Shown piece after piece: positions 1-8,492 of a DNA stretch of 64,000 bases. The notes beneath the pieces are model-generated. The model was given only the letters and a program-made list of their open reading frames with translations. It ran no database searches and was not told the DNA's origin. This stretch comes from Candidatus Thiodiazotropha sp. (ex Myrtea sp. 'scaly one' KF741663) (GTDB lineage Bacteria > Pseudomonadota > Gammaproteobacteria > Chromatiales > Chromatiaceae): positions 62,001 to 126,000 of the forward strand of contig JAHXIQ010000001.1 of the NCBI GenBank assembly GCA_025655555.1, read 5' to 3'. Made by a program: the position numbers and the translations under genes. Every line of letters begins with the position of its first letter. Within the stretch, counting starts at the first letter, position 1.

Positions 1-314
1 CCCTTTACAACACTTAACATAGATCGACGTTGCTTCCCCAATTGCTGGGTAGTGCAGAGAAATGTCGAATTGGAATGATGTTTAAGGGGGGCTAGAGTCC
101 TTTCAATCTTCAGTCCATCTTCGTATCTAAATCATTATCAATATTTTAAAATATAATTGCATTAAAAATGTGGTTACAATTCACTAAATATTGACCTGCA
201 TCAGTTTAGTCTTTTCAATACAAACAACAAGAATCTGGAATATAGTTTTATTTTTTCTAACTGATTGATTCTCAAGTAATACTCGAACCTTGAAATGGCT
301 CGACTATCTTTATC
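1..314. other. AT-rich non-coding stretch at the window edge
   Basis: I see no open frame of useful length on either strand. The tnsB-like frame of the neighbouring remnant stops at 315-317, and the sequence beyond the stop no longer reads as transposase. This is therefore probably unrelated or decayed DNA at the edge of an old insertion. Transposon ends could lie here, but I could not identify repeated binding sites. Confidence 0.4.
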
Positions 315-743
315 CTATCTTGGTCTCCCTAGCTTTTTGTCTTTGGCAATGCAGCGCTTACCTTTAGCGCCTGAATTTCGGTAGTCTGGCAATAAAGCAT
401 TAGGAATTTGCCCTCGTTTCCAAAACTGCCTGGCAATTCGGTACAGATAGGGCTTCGAGACCTCCTTTGTTTCCAGTATTGCATTTATAACCTTTGCCCG
501 TACTTTTGGCTGGTATAAGTTGGGTTCTTCGATCAAAGGCTTCAGCAATCTAAAATTCTTATCCCGAATCTTGATTACTTTTGAATCTGGTTCAGGCACT
601 TCGAGTTGAAGATAGGCATATGGGTCATCTGCTCTGGTGAGATTTTCATCGAGGACTAGTTGTTCAATTGCTGTTGGAGAAAAAGGGGTCGGTGACAAAT
701 GATTATCATTTGAGCAATATACATGATGAAAAAATGAAGCCAA
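315..743 (-). pseudogene. Tn7-like transposase TnsB, N-terminal fragment
   Basis: This 142-residue frame resembles the N-terminal, DNA-binding part of TnsB (the DDE transposase of Tn7-like elements). The telling stretch is near the C-terminus: a tyrosine- and arginine-rich helix, then WKRGQIPNALLPDYRNSG, a basic linker and a closing KLGRPR. In intact TnsB proteins this motif sits before the catalytic DDE core. Here a TAG stop follows GRPR directly and the RNase H-like catalytic domain is missing, so the gene cannot encode an active transposase. No tnsA or tnsC is visible nearby. The surrounding DNA is AT-rich compared with the core genes after 1 kb. I read it as the relic of a Tn7-like insertion. 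The family call rests on motif memory and has not been checked by a search. Confidence 0.6.
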
Positions 744-993
744 TATTTCCCTGGTTCACGAGAACTAATTCCTTAGACTGAAACCAACTTACGAGAACCC
801 CGAGTTCAAGGCCAACGGCACCATTGAATAATGATTGCTGCGCTAACTGATTGAGCAGACTTTAAATATAGAAATCGACCAAGTAGGACGTAGTTGGCTT
901 AATAAACTCAATAGCCGACCGGACAATCCTTCGATCCGGTCGAACAGGTTGGAAGTGACCGGGTGTTAGGCAGGCGCCCCGTATCAATCCAGC

Positions 994-1539
994 CTAAATC
1001 GGCATTACCAATTCTGCAAACTCACCGAGCGAATACCGTACCTCTCCAAGGGAAGGAGGGTCAGCCCGATTCAGGTCATCGAAGCTACCCCGGCATGTCA
1101 TGCGCATTACGTCAGGTTGCCTATCTGAACCCAGCCAGAGATGGTAACCACGCGTCACCATGGGCTTGCCGCCAATGTCGAATCCGACCTTCACAAAACC
1201 CTGTTCAGGCCCAAGTTGCTTGACGACCTGTTCCATGGTGCGTTGCACCTCGGTGACAATAAAACTGTCTGGTTCTATGTCTCTGGGTATGTCGTCCAGT
1301 TTTCTGAGTTCAAAACTGCAATTTGCTTTGTAACGGTCAAACTCTGATTTATTCATTAAAACGCCGCCCTGCAGAAAAACACGCACCTCACCTGCAGGGA
1401 CGCTGACGGTTTTTTTCAAGACAATGGTACTTCCCACCGGTGGGAGATTGTAGGGATAGTTTGGATCATCACTGACCACATAGCGCTGACTGCATGCGGT
1501 CAGCGTGACTAACAGAAAGATAACAAATAACTGTTTCAT
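994..1539 (-). CDS. Putative lipoprotein of unknown function
   Basis: The 181-residue product starts with a short hydrophobic signal ending in the lipobox LTAC (Cys16), so it is probably a lipoprotein anchored by its acylated cysteine. The mature part has no domain I recognise. It includes a strand-rich stretch (VGSTIVLKKTVSVPAGEVRVFLQGG) and two further cysteines. It lies 14 bases downstream of the RNase II-like gene on the same strand, so co-transcription is likely. The start is supported by the well-formed signal peptide and the GGTGAAAGGG-like sequence just upstream. The function is unknown. Confidence 0.75.
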   Translation of the reverse strand: MKQLFVIFLLVTLTACSQRYVVSDDPNYPYNLPPVGSTIVLKKTVSVPAGEVRVFLQGGVLMNKSEFDRYKANCSFELRKLDDIPRDIEPDSFIVTEVQRTMEQVVKQLGPEQGFVKVGFDIGGKPMVTRGYHLWLGSDRQPDVMRMTCRGSFDDLNRADPPSLGEVRYSLGEFAELVMPI

Positions 1540-1553
1540 ACCCTTTCACCTCT

Positions 1554-3365
1554 TCAAAGCACCCTGAAGTAGCAGGTGAGATCCGGCGGGTCGATCTCGC
1601 GCGGCTTCAGTCTGATGCAGTCATTCAGTCCTGCCTGGCTTTTGATACGTATCTTCGCATCCATACCGAGTTCGGGAATCAGTACGGACGCACGCTCCCC
1701 ATCTTTGGCCACAATAACCGCCTCGCCCTGCCAATCGGGATGATCCCGCAGATAGATCAAGCGCCAATGATTGTTCGACAACCTTTCGGTTTTACGGTTC
1801 GCCATACTACCGGCTTCCGCTTCGGCGATTCGTTCAGATATTACATGGATGTCGAGGGGTGTCGTTCCGCTCAAATGGGCACGCAACTGCTGGTGGGTCA
1901 GCAGATCGGAATAGCGCCTTAGCGGACTGGTGGTTCGCGTATAGACAGACAAGCCCAGGCCGGCATGCGGTTCCGGCTGCGTCTTGATCTGAGTTGGTTT
2001 GAAAAATCGCCGATAGGCGTACATACCCGCCAGATCTTCAGGCACGGTGGGTTCATCCGGCGGTGCCTGGGTAGCATAGGGAATCGGGATGTCATTCTCT
2101 TGGCAATAACGGGCTATCGCCTCACCCGCCATCAGCATCAGGTCGGTGATCATCTCCCGGCTCTCATAGCGAGGCAGTGGATGGATCTCGACTTGATGAT
2201 CAACCACTTTGAGCTTTACCTCGGGCAATTGAATGAAGGCGGCGCCGGCCGTCATACGGCGCTTTCGATAGAGCCGGCTCTTGGCCAAGAGCGTAGCAAA
2301 GGGCGGCTCTTGCAACCGCTGCTCGGCTGCTGCGTAGCTGATCCTTTCGACTTTCAGCCATGTGGGTGAGATCTCAATATCCTGTGGCTCTCCCCCATCA
2401 GAGAGGGTGAAACCGATAGACAGCGCCGGCGATCGGTTTTGCAGACCCAGCCCGAGCTGATCGGTTATCGCCTGAGGCAGCATGGGGACCACCTGATCCG
2501 GCAGGTAGAGATTGGCGCCACGGGTTCGGGCATCCTTGTCCATGGGGGAGTCCGGGTTAACCAAAGCGGCCACATCGGCCACATGTACCCAGATACGCTC
2601 ACCCTCCAGACTGATGGCATCATCCGGGTCCTGGTTGTCTTCATCATCGATGGCAAAAGCGGCAAGTTCAGTCAGATCCCGGCGATCCTCCTCTGGCAAG
2701 GGGGGAACGGGGTATTCCGGTTGCGTCATGTCGATCCCCGCCCGTCTTGGATAAGGGTTCTCGTTGGGAGACCAATAACCGGTCCTGACCAGCAACCGGT
2801 GAGCATTGACAGGACTTTCCTGAATCCCAAGTGCCTGCAGAATGCGGCTACTGGTCCGCCTATTCAGGGCCAGTTGCTCCACCTCTCCCAATGCCTTGCG
2901 ATCTTCTTCGATGATACTGCCCTGCTCCACGCGCTGGATAAATTCACTCCAGGACTGCTCCTCGGCAGCTTTCTGCTCACGTGCGGTAATCTCAGCGTCC
3001 ACCAAATCTGCCGGACGCGACCTGATCGCCCCCGGTTCACCCTCAAAATAGATCCCCTCAGCCACCAGCTGCCAGGCGGCCCATGCGGTAGCGGGCGTAT
3101 AATCCCCATAGATCAGCTCACTGAACTCACTGATTTCCGTAGCGCCTCCCTCGAGCAATTCCCAAGTCTCCCTGACCTCCCCCTGCTGGGCTGAAAGCTG
3201 GTTGAGGTTGCTGAGCGGACCGGGATGCAATAGCACCACATCTTTATCCCTCACACGTTTTGTCTTTCCCCCTTCCAGCTCAAGGGAAATTTTGTCGGAC
3301 ACCTCAGTGATTCGCGCCGGGCGAATCTTGTAGAGCACCAGGGCGCCAGTGGTCAGTTTACTCAT
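1554..3365 (-). CDS. RNase II/RNase R-family 3'-5' exoribonuclease (RNB domain)
   Basis: The RNB catalytic domain is clear. The acidic metal-binding cluster IDDEDNQDPDDAI lies near residues 237-249, and the C-terminal catalytic motif YTRTTSPLRRYSDLL follows later. Family members degrade single-stranded RNA processively from the 3' end. The protein is about 603 residues, shorter than RNase R and near RNase II (644). It ends with a small beta-rich segment that may be a reduced S1-like domain. I chose the ATG at 3365 because GGAAGAG lies just upstream and the protein then starts MSKLTTGALVLYKIRPARI. A longer frame from 3443 would overlap the divergent ygfZ promoter. It is transcribed away from ygfZ. 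Confidence 0.9.
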   Translation of the reverse strand: MSKLTTGALVLYKIRPARITEVSDKISLELEGGKTKRVRDKDVVLLHPGPLSNLNQLSAQQGEVRETWELLEGGATEISEFSELIYGDYTPATAWAAWQLVAEGIYFEGEPGAIRSRPADLVDAEITAREQKAAEEQSWSEFIQRVEQGSIIEEDRKALGEVEQLALNRRTSSRILQALGIQESPVNAHRLLVRTGYWSPNENPYPRRAGIDMTQPEYPVPPLPEEDRRDLTELAAFAIDDEDNQDPDDAISLEGERIWVHVADVAALVNPDSPMDKDARTRGANLYLPDQVVPMLPQAITDQLGLGLQNRSPALSIGFTLSDGGEPQDIEISPTWLKVERISYAAAEQRLQEPPFATLLAKSRLYRKRRMTAGAAFIQLPEVKLKVVDHQVEIHPLPRYESREMITDLMLMAGEAIARYCQENDIPIPYATQAPPDEPTVPEDLAGMYAYRRFFKPTQIKTQPEPHAGLGLSVYTRTTSPLRRYSDLLTHQQLRAHLSGTTPLDIHVISERIAEAEAGSMANRKTERLSNNHWRLIYLRDHPDWQGEAVIVAKDGERASVLIPELGMDAKIRIKSQAGLNDCIRLKPREIDPPDLTCYFRVL

Positions 3366-3477
3366 CAGTCTCTTCCGTCTACTCACAATTTCCAGACGAT
3401 TACGGGGAGTTTCGTCACCCGCGGGATCGGGTATGATACGCACTGTCCCCCGTCAAACCCAGGAGCTATTTCCTGTC

Positions 3478-4473
3478 ATGAATAAAGTGTGGTCCGATTT
3501 TCTGGAAGCCCGCCCAGTCGCAGTGGAAACTGCTCATCCAGACTGCGCCCTGAACGATCTCTCCCATTTTGGACTGATCCGGGTCGAGGGGGAGGATGCT
3601 GAGAAATTTCTCCAGGGACAGCTCACCAACGACCTGCGTGAAGTGACTGAAGAACACAGCAATCTGGCTGGCTGGTGCAGCGCCAAAGGCCGTATGCTGG
3701 CCAATTTCCGCTGTTTTCGCCGTGACGACGCCTACTATCTGCAAACCCCGGAAGAGAACATGGCGTTCGTTCTCAAGCGTCTGGGCATGTATGTATTGAT
3801 GGCGAAGGTCAGTCTTACCGACGCTTCTGACGAGTGGGTAAGAATCGGCATCAGCGGAAGCTGTGCGCAACAGATACTCACTACATCCATCGGCTCACTG
3901 CCAGCTGAAGCCAATGATGCCGTGCAACAGAATGATCTGACGGTGATCAGGTTGGCCGGGGCTCAGCCCCGCTTTGAGGTTATCGGCCCGGCCGAAAACC
4001 TGATAGGCCTTTGGCAGGCAGCAGAACCTGCGGCGGTACGTATGGGTGACGGCTATTGGGCACTACAGGAGATCCGTGCAGGCATTCCCACTATTTACCA
4101 GCACACCAGCGAGACCTTTGTACCCCAAATGACCAATATGCAGCTAATCGACGGCGTCAGCTTTACCAAAGGCTGCTATACCGGACAGGAGGTAGTCGCT
4201 CGCATGCAGTACTTGGGTAAGCTGAAACGGCGCATGTACCTGGCCCATGTGGATGCCGACACCCCACCTCTGCCAGGTGAAGAACTGTTCGCCAGCGACA
4301 GCACTTCAGGCCAGGGCGCGGGAAGGCTGGTAGATGCCCAAGCAAGCAGTGGCGGGGGCTATGACCTGTTAGCGGTGATTGAAATAGCCAGTGCGGAGGG
4401 GGCCGAGGTCCGTCTCGGCGAAAAGGGTCCCCGGTTGACGTTGCAGGAACTCCCCTACTCTTTTGCTGAATAG
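3478..4473 (+). CDS. ygfZ: YgfZ-type folate-binding protein (Fe-S / tRNA modification factor)
   Basis: The 331-residue protein belongs to the GcvT-like YgfZ/IBA57 family. It carries the family signature KGCYTGQE at residues 231-238, whose cysteine is essential in E. coli YgfZ. The family uses tetrahydrofolate and supports repair or assembly of certain Fe-S enzymes, including MiaB. The start at 3478 is chosen because AGGAG lies upstream and the N-terminus then begins before the conserved folate-binding fold; the open frame extends further upstream but overlaps the divergent RNase gene. Length and motif are normal for the family. Confidence 0.92.
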   Translation: MNKVWSDFLEARPVAVETAHPDCALNDLSHFGLIRVEGEDAEKFLQGQLTNDLREVTEEHSNLAGWCSAKGRMLANFRCFRRDDAYYLQTPEENMAFVLKRLGMYVLMAKVSLTDASDEWVRIGISGSCAQQILTTSIGSLPAEANDAVQQNDLTVIRLAGAQPRFEVIGPAENLIGLWQAAEPAAVRMGDGYWALQEIRAGIPTIYQHTSETFVPQMTNMQLIDGVSFTKGCYTGQEVVARMQYLGKLKRRMYLAHVDADTPPLPGEELFASDSTSGQGAGRLVDAQASSGGGYDLLAVIEIASAEGAEVRLGEKGPRLTLQELPYSFAE

Positions 4474-4602
4474 TGCGCACGGGCAGGATGCCGACTTAAA
4501 GAAACAGCGATGCCGAGCGATATGTTCCACATCCCTGCAAATAATTGAAGAACGCTTGTGCCCAGGTCAATTGGGTGCAAAATCTAAGGAACCAAACTGC
4601 GC

Positions 4603-5442
4603 ATGATTGATGAAAAAGCCTTTCTCGAAACCCTCAACCAAGCCATAGACAGCAACAAGCTCACTCTGCCTACACTCCCCGAAGTTGCCCTGAAAGTGCG
4701 TAGTGCAGTGGAAGAGGAGAACAGCAACGCTAAACAGGTGGCTGATATCATCGCTACCGATACCGCTTTGTCTGCCCGCATGCTGCAGGTGGCCAACAGC
4801 CCTCTCTATCGTGGCCGGGTACAGATCGATAATCTACAGATGGCAGTGTCCAGACTGGGGGTCAGGCTGGTCCGCAGCCTGGTGGTCAGTCTGATCATGC
4901 AACAGATCTTCCAGGCTACCGACGATTTGCTGGACAAAAAATTCCGCCAGGTTTGGGAAGAGAGTGTTCAGATCGCCGCACTCAGCCGGGTCCTCGCAGG
5001 CGGGCATGATCATCTCGACAAGGACCAGGCCATGCTGGCGGGACTGATTCACAATATTGGCGCTTTGCCGATTCTTGCCATGGCAGAGAACTATGATGAA
5101 CTACTGGAGGACAGCCAGGAGTTGGATCGGGTCGTCGACGCGCTCAGTCCGGAGATCGGCAGCCGTATCCTAAAGGTGTGGGATTTTCCACCTGCTCTCA
5201 TCAAGGTGACGGAGCACTTTCTTGACTTAGGCTACGAGAACGAAAGCGGTGTGGACTACGTCGATTTGGTCCTGGTTGCCCGTCTGGAAGCGCTTGTTGG
5301 AAATGAAAATAGCGTGCCCATGGAAGAATGGATCAATATCCCCGCCTTCACCAAGGTCGGGGTGGAACCTGAGATCAATATCATTGATATCGAAGGGGTA
5401 GCCGATGACGTACAGAATATCGAGGTCATGTTTCTCTCGTGA
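4603..5442 (+). CDS. HDOD domain protein
   Basis: The 279-residue protein is almost entirely one HDOD domain (about residues 15-220). Its opening pattern LPTLPEVALKVRSAVE is followed by ADIIATDTALSARMLQVANSPLYRG, the typical HDOD start. HDOD proteins are related to HD phosphohydrolases but usually lack the metal-binding histidines and act as signalling or scaffold proteins. No GGDEF, EAL or receiver domain is attached. The gene starts with a SD-like AAGGAA upstream of ATG. It lies 30 bases before an ABC transporter gene and may be co-transcribed with it. The specific role is unknown. Confidence 0.88.
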   Translation: MIDEKAFLETLNQAIDSNKLTLPTLPEVALKVRSAVEEENSNAKQVADIIATDTALSARMLQVANSPLYRGRVQIDNLQMAVSRLGVRLVRSLVVSLIMQQIFQATDDLLDKKFRQVWEESVQIAALSRVLAGGHDHLDKDQAMLAGLIHNIGALPILAMAENYDELLEDSQELDRVVDALSPEIGSRILKVWDFPPALIKVTEHFLDLGYENESGVDYVDLVLVARLEALVGNENSVPMEEWINIPAFTKVGVEPEINIIDIEGVADDVQNIEVMFLS

Positions 5443-5472
5443 TAACAAAATCACAACAGTCACAGCCATCCC

Positions 5473-6351
5473 ATGATTGAGGTCGAGCACCTCAGTAAGC
5501 AGTACGCTGGCGTTCTCGCAGTCAACGACATCAGCTTTTCAATCCCCCGCGGTATCTGTTTTGGCCTGTTAGGGCCCAATGGTGCCGGTAAAACCACCAC
5601 GGTGGAGATGCTGGAAGGCATCAAGACCCCAACCGCCGGCACGATTCGTTACAAAGGCGAGGCACTCGGTCAACGGTTTCGCAATGAGGCTGGCATCATG
5701 TTCCAGCACACTGCGCTACAGGAGTTCATCCGGGTCGATGAGGTGCTGAAGATGTTTCAGCAGTTCTACAACAATCCACGTCCCATCGAGGAGCTGGTGG
5801 AGATCTGTATCCTGGACGAGTTCCTCGATCGGGACACACGCAAGCTCTCCGGTGGGCAGAAGCAACGCCTGTTACTCGCCATCGCCCTGATCAACAATCC
5901 GGAAGTGGTCTTCCTGGACGAGCCCACCACCGGCCTCGATCCCCAGTCACGCCGCAACCTCTGGGCTCAGGTAAAGAAGATCAAAGCAGATAACAAGACA
6001 CTGGTCTTGACCACGCACTACATGGAAGAGGCCTACGAGCTTTGTGACGAAATCATTATCATCGACCGGGGTGAGATCATCTCGCAGGGAAATCCCAAGA
6101 CCCTGCTGGCTGACCATTTCGACAACTCGGTCATCACCCTGCCGGTAGCCTCAATACCCGAAGGCTTCCAGCCGGACTCGGCCGCCTCCCTGCATCCACA
6201 GGATGGGCAGATGGATATCCTCACCAAGGACATCGATGCCACTATCCGGCATCTTGTGGAGCGACAGATTTCACTCAGTCAACTGCAGGTACGTTCACCC
6301 ACCCTGGAAGATCTTTTCCTTGAGCTTACAGGACACCATTTGCGAACCTAA
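5473..6351 (+). CDS. ABC transporter ATP-binding protein (ABC-2 exporter type)
   Basis: The protein has all nucleotide-binding motifs: Walker A GPNGAGKTT at residues 34-42, signature LSGGQKQR from residue 125, and Walker B VVFLDEPTTGLDP near residues 146-158. The switch histidine follows in LTTHYMEEA. The 292-residue length and C-terminal extension match the CcmA/DrrA/NodI-like exporter group. Its partner is the ABC-2 permease gene starting at 6521. A 169-base spacer with an inverted repeat separates them, which is unusual for such pairs. The substrate cannot be told from sequence. Confidence 0.92.
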   Translation: MIEVEHLSKQYAGVLAVNDISFSIPRGICFGLLGPNGAGKTTTVEMLEGIKTPTAGTIRYKGEALGQRFRNEAGIMFQHTALQEFIRVDEVLKMFQQFYNNPRPIEELVEICILDEFLDRDTRKLSGGQKQRLLLAIALINNPEVVFLDEPTTGLDPQSRRNLWAQVKKIKADNKTLVLTTHYMEEAYELCDEIIIIDRGEIISQGNPKTLLADHFDNSVITLPVASIPEGFQPDSAASLHPQDGQMDILTKDIDATIRHLVERQISLSQLQVRSPTLEDLFLELTGHHLRT

Positions 6352-6424
6352 ATGCTGACTATTCATGACACCCAAATTAAGAACGACCGCTGCACCGTGC
6401 TAAACCTGCAATACCCAACAGTCT

Positions 6425-6487
6425 GAAGTCCGGTGCCGGGCTTCGTGCCTCAGCCCAACCTACATTTTTGTTTTGGTTGGGTTATAT
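6425..6487. repeat. REP-like palindromic intergenic repeat
   Basis: The spacer between the two ABC transporter genes contains CCCAACC at 6454-6460 and its inverted partner GGTTGGG at 6475-6481. A GC-rich stretch CCGGTGCCGGGCTTCGTGCC precedes it. This layout resembles the REP-type palindromes scattered between genes in many gammaproteobacteria, where related GGTTGGG-containing units occur in many copies. Only one copy was noticed in this window, so the assignment rests on resemblance. Confidence 0.4.
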
Positions 6488-6520
6488 TGCTGACAACCTT
6501 ATCTGCACCATACTCTGACT

Positions 6521-7519
6521 ATGTCTCTTCGCCGTTTCCTCGCCGCCCTGCAAGCCCGCAACCTGGAGTTCCTGCGTGATCGCACTGCGCTGGGTTGGAA
6601 CTTCATCATGCCTGTGCTGATTGTCATGGGTTTCGCCTTCGCTTTCTCCACAGGACATCAGGATCTCTACAAGGTCGCGCTTTTCGGTCAGGCACAGACC
6701 GATACGCCTCTAGCGACATTCCTTGAAACACGGTACATCGATTTTATTCCGGTTGATGATCTGAATGATGCCATCGACAAAGTCGACAGGCACCAACTTG
6801 ACCTGCTTCTCGACCAGGAAGAACAACGCTACTGGGTCAACAGCACCTCGCCAAAAGGCTATCTGTTGGAACAGATTCTGTCATCCTATGGCTTGTCACG
6901 AGAGACGGTAAGCGGCAGTGAGATCCGTTATGTCGACTGGCTGATACCCGGTGTGCTGGGTATGAACATCATGTTCAGTGCGTTGTTCGGCGTAGGATAT
7001 GTGATCGTCAGATACCGCAAGAACGGCGTACTCAAGCGACTTCGCGCCACCCCTTTGAGCGCCTTCGAGTTTCTCTCCGCACAAATCACCTCGCGCATGC
7101 TGATGATCGTGGTCGTCACCATACTCGTCTATGCCGGCACCAATCTGGTTGTCGATTTTCGCATGACCGGCTCTTATTGGTTGCTGCTGCTGATTCTTAT
7201 CCTAGGCGCATTAAGTATGATCAGCGTCGGTTTGCTGATCGCTGCCCGTATCACCAGCGAGGAAGCTGCCAACGGCCTGCTAAACCTGCTTAGCTGGCCG
7301 ATGATGTTACTGTCCGGTGTCTGGTTCTCCCTTGAAGGCTCTCATCCGCTGGTGCAAAATCTTGCACTGGCACTACCGCTCACACACATGATCGATGCGG
7401 CCAGAGCCGTGATGATAGAGGGGGCCGGACTTGCCGATGTCGGTGGACAGCTGATTGCGTTATCGCTCTTTTCCGTCATATTCGTAACCATTGGCTCAAA
7501 AACTTTCCGTTGGGAATAG
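6521..7519 (+). CDS. ABC-2 type transporter permease
   Basis: The 332-residue membrane protein has one N-terminal transmembrane helix (about 27-45), a soluble loop of about 100 residues, and then five hydrophobic segments from about residue 145 to the end. This is the usual ABC-2 permease layout. It includes the conserved amphipathic region before TM2 (VRYRKNGVLKRLRATPLSAFEFL), where the ATPase docks. With the ATPase gene upstream it forms a complete export system. The start codon follows the REP-like spacer. The cargo is unknown; relatives export drugs, polysaccharides or lipids. Confidence 0.9.
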   Translation: MSLRRFLAALQARNLEFLRDRTALGWNFIMPVLIVMGFAFAFSTGHQDLYKVALFGQAQTDTPLATFLETRYIDFIPVDDLNDAIDKVDRHQLDLLLDQEEQRYWVNSTSPKGYLLEQILSSYGLSRETVSGSEIRYVDWLIPGVLGMNIMFSALFGVGYVIVRYRKNGVLKRLRATPLSAFEFLSAQITSRMLMIVVVTILVYAGTNLVVDFRMTGSYWLLLLILILGALSMISVGLLIAARITSEEAANGLLNLLSWPMMLLSGVWFSLEGSHPLVQNLALALPLTHMIDAARAVMIEGAGLADVGGQLIALSLFSVIFVTIGSKTFRWE

Positions 7520-7535
7520 ATAGCGGGCAGATTCA

Positions 7536-8012
7536 ATGAATGAGCAAAATGACTACTTCATGCATCAAGCCCTGGCGCTTGCCCGAGAGGGGATTTCATT
7601 GGGACATGGCGGACCATTCGGTGCAGTCGTCGTCATAGAGGGTGAGATAATAGGCCGTGGCTGGAACCAAGTCGTGCACCTGAAAGATCCCACCGCCCAT
7701 GCTGAGATACTTGCTATTCGGGAAGCCTGCACCACAGTCGGTCACTTCCACCTGCCGAATGCTACCTTATACACGACATGCGAACCCTGCCCCATGTGCA
7801 TGGGCGCCCTCTACTGGTCGCGTATTAGCAAATTGATTTATGGCGCCACTGGAGAAGATGCGGCGTCTGTCGGCTTTGATGACAGACAGATTAAAGACGA
7901 GATAAGGAAACCCCTAAGTGAACAAAATATCGATGCTACACAGCGACTGCATAACGAGTGCAGAGAGTTGTTTCAACAGTGGCAGTCGAGCGATAAGCGT
8001 ATCAATTACTAG
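7536..8012 (+). CDS. Guanine deaminase-like nucleoside/base deaminase
   Basis: The 158-residue enzyme belongs to the zinc-dependent cytidine/guanine deaminase fold. The catalytic HAE lies at residues 55-57 and the zinc cysteines in PCPMC at 84-88 (Cys85, Cys88). The stretch MGALYWSRISKLIYGAT followed by a VGFDD tail fits the bacterial GuaD type better than tRNA-specific TadA. The expected reaction is guanine plus water to xanthine plus ammonia. It sits 16 bases after the ABC permease and 9 bases before the molybdenum hydroxylase genes. A purine link is tempting, but the hydroxylase is predicted to be exported while this enzyme is cytosolic. Confidence 0.85.
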   Translation: MNEQNDYFMHQALALAREGISLGHGGPFGAVVVIEGEIIGRGWNQVVHLKDPTAHAEILAIREACTTVGHFHLPNATLYTTCEPCPMCMGALYWSRISKLIYGATGEDAASVGFDDRQIKDEIRKPLSEQNIDATQRLHNECRELFQQWQSSDKRINY

Positions 8013-8021
8013 AAAATCACC

Positions 8022-8492
8022 ATGCGAATAAAGATCAATCAGACAGAATACGATATTCATGTAGACTCCGACACCCCATTGCTATGGGTTTTACGGGACC
8101 ATTTGAATCTCACAGGTACAAAGTACGGCTGCGGTATCGGTACTTGTGGCAGTTGTACGGTCCTGGTAGATGGGAATCCTGTGAGGTCTTGTATCACCCC
8201 CGTTTCCAACTTTGATGGTAAAGAGATTATTACTATCGAAGGTCTCTCCCCGGATAACAGTCACCCAGTCCAACAGGCCTGGGAGACTTTGCAGGTACCC
8301 CAGTGCGGTTACTGTCAATCCGGCCAGATCCTCTCCGCCATTGCATTGTTGAATAAGAAAATTGACCCATCCGATAGCGATATCGACCAAGCCATGTCCG
8401 GTGTTATCTGCCGCTGCGGCACTTATCCCCGTATCCGCAAGGCGATCAAGCAGGCTGCTGCCAGCTTACGTCTGATTGGTGAAACCCCATGA
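8022..8492 (+). CDS. Molybdenum hydroxylase 2Fe-2S subunit (IorA type)
   Basis: The 156-residue protein has the two [2Fe-2S] domains of xanthine oxidase-family small subunits. A plant-ferredoxin-type cluster uses Cys37, Cys42, Cys45 and Cys57. A C-terminal helical cluster domain has CGYC and CRCG motifs. It resembles isoquinoline 1-oxidoreductase alpha subunit and related dehydrogenases that lack a FAD subunit and pass electrons to cytochrome c. Its last four bases (ATGA) overlap the start of the large-subunit gene, indicating translational coupling. The substrate is not predictable; family members oxidise aldehydes or N-heterocycles. Confidence 0.9.
   Translation: MRIKINQTEYDIHVDSDTPLLWVLRDHLNLTGTKYGCGIGTCGSCTVLVDGNPVRSCITPVSNFDGKEIITIEGLSPDNSHPVQQAWETLQVPQCGYCQSGQILSAIALLNKKIDPSDSDIDQAMSGVICRCGTYPRIRKAIKQAAASLRLIGETP

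Noticed and set aside
916-942. Inverted repeat CGACCGGA...TCCGGTCG
   Set aside because: It could be a terminator of the lipoprotein gene, but no T-run follows on either strand; left out as unsupported.
963-1223. 86-codon plus-strand frame
   Set aside because: It lies opposite the lipoprotein gene and has no signal or domain; it is a shadow frame.
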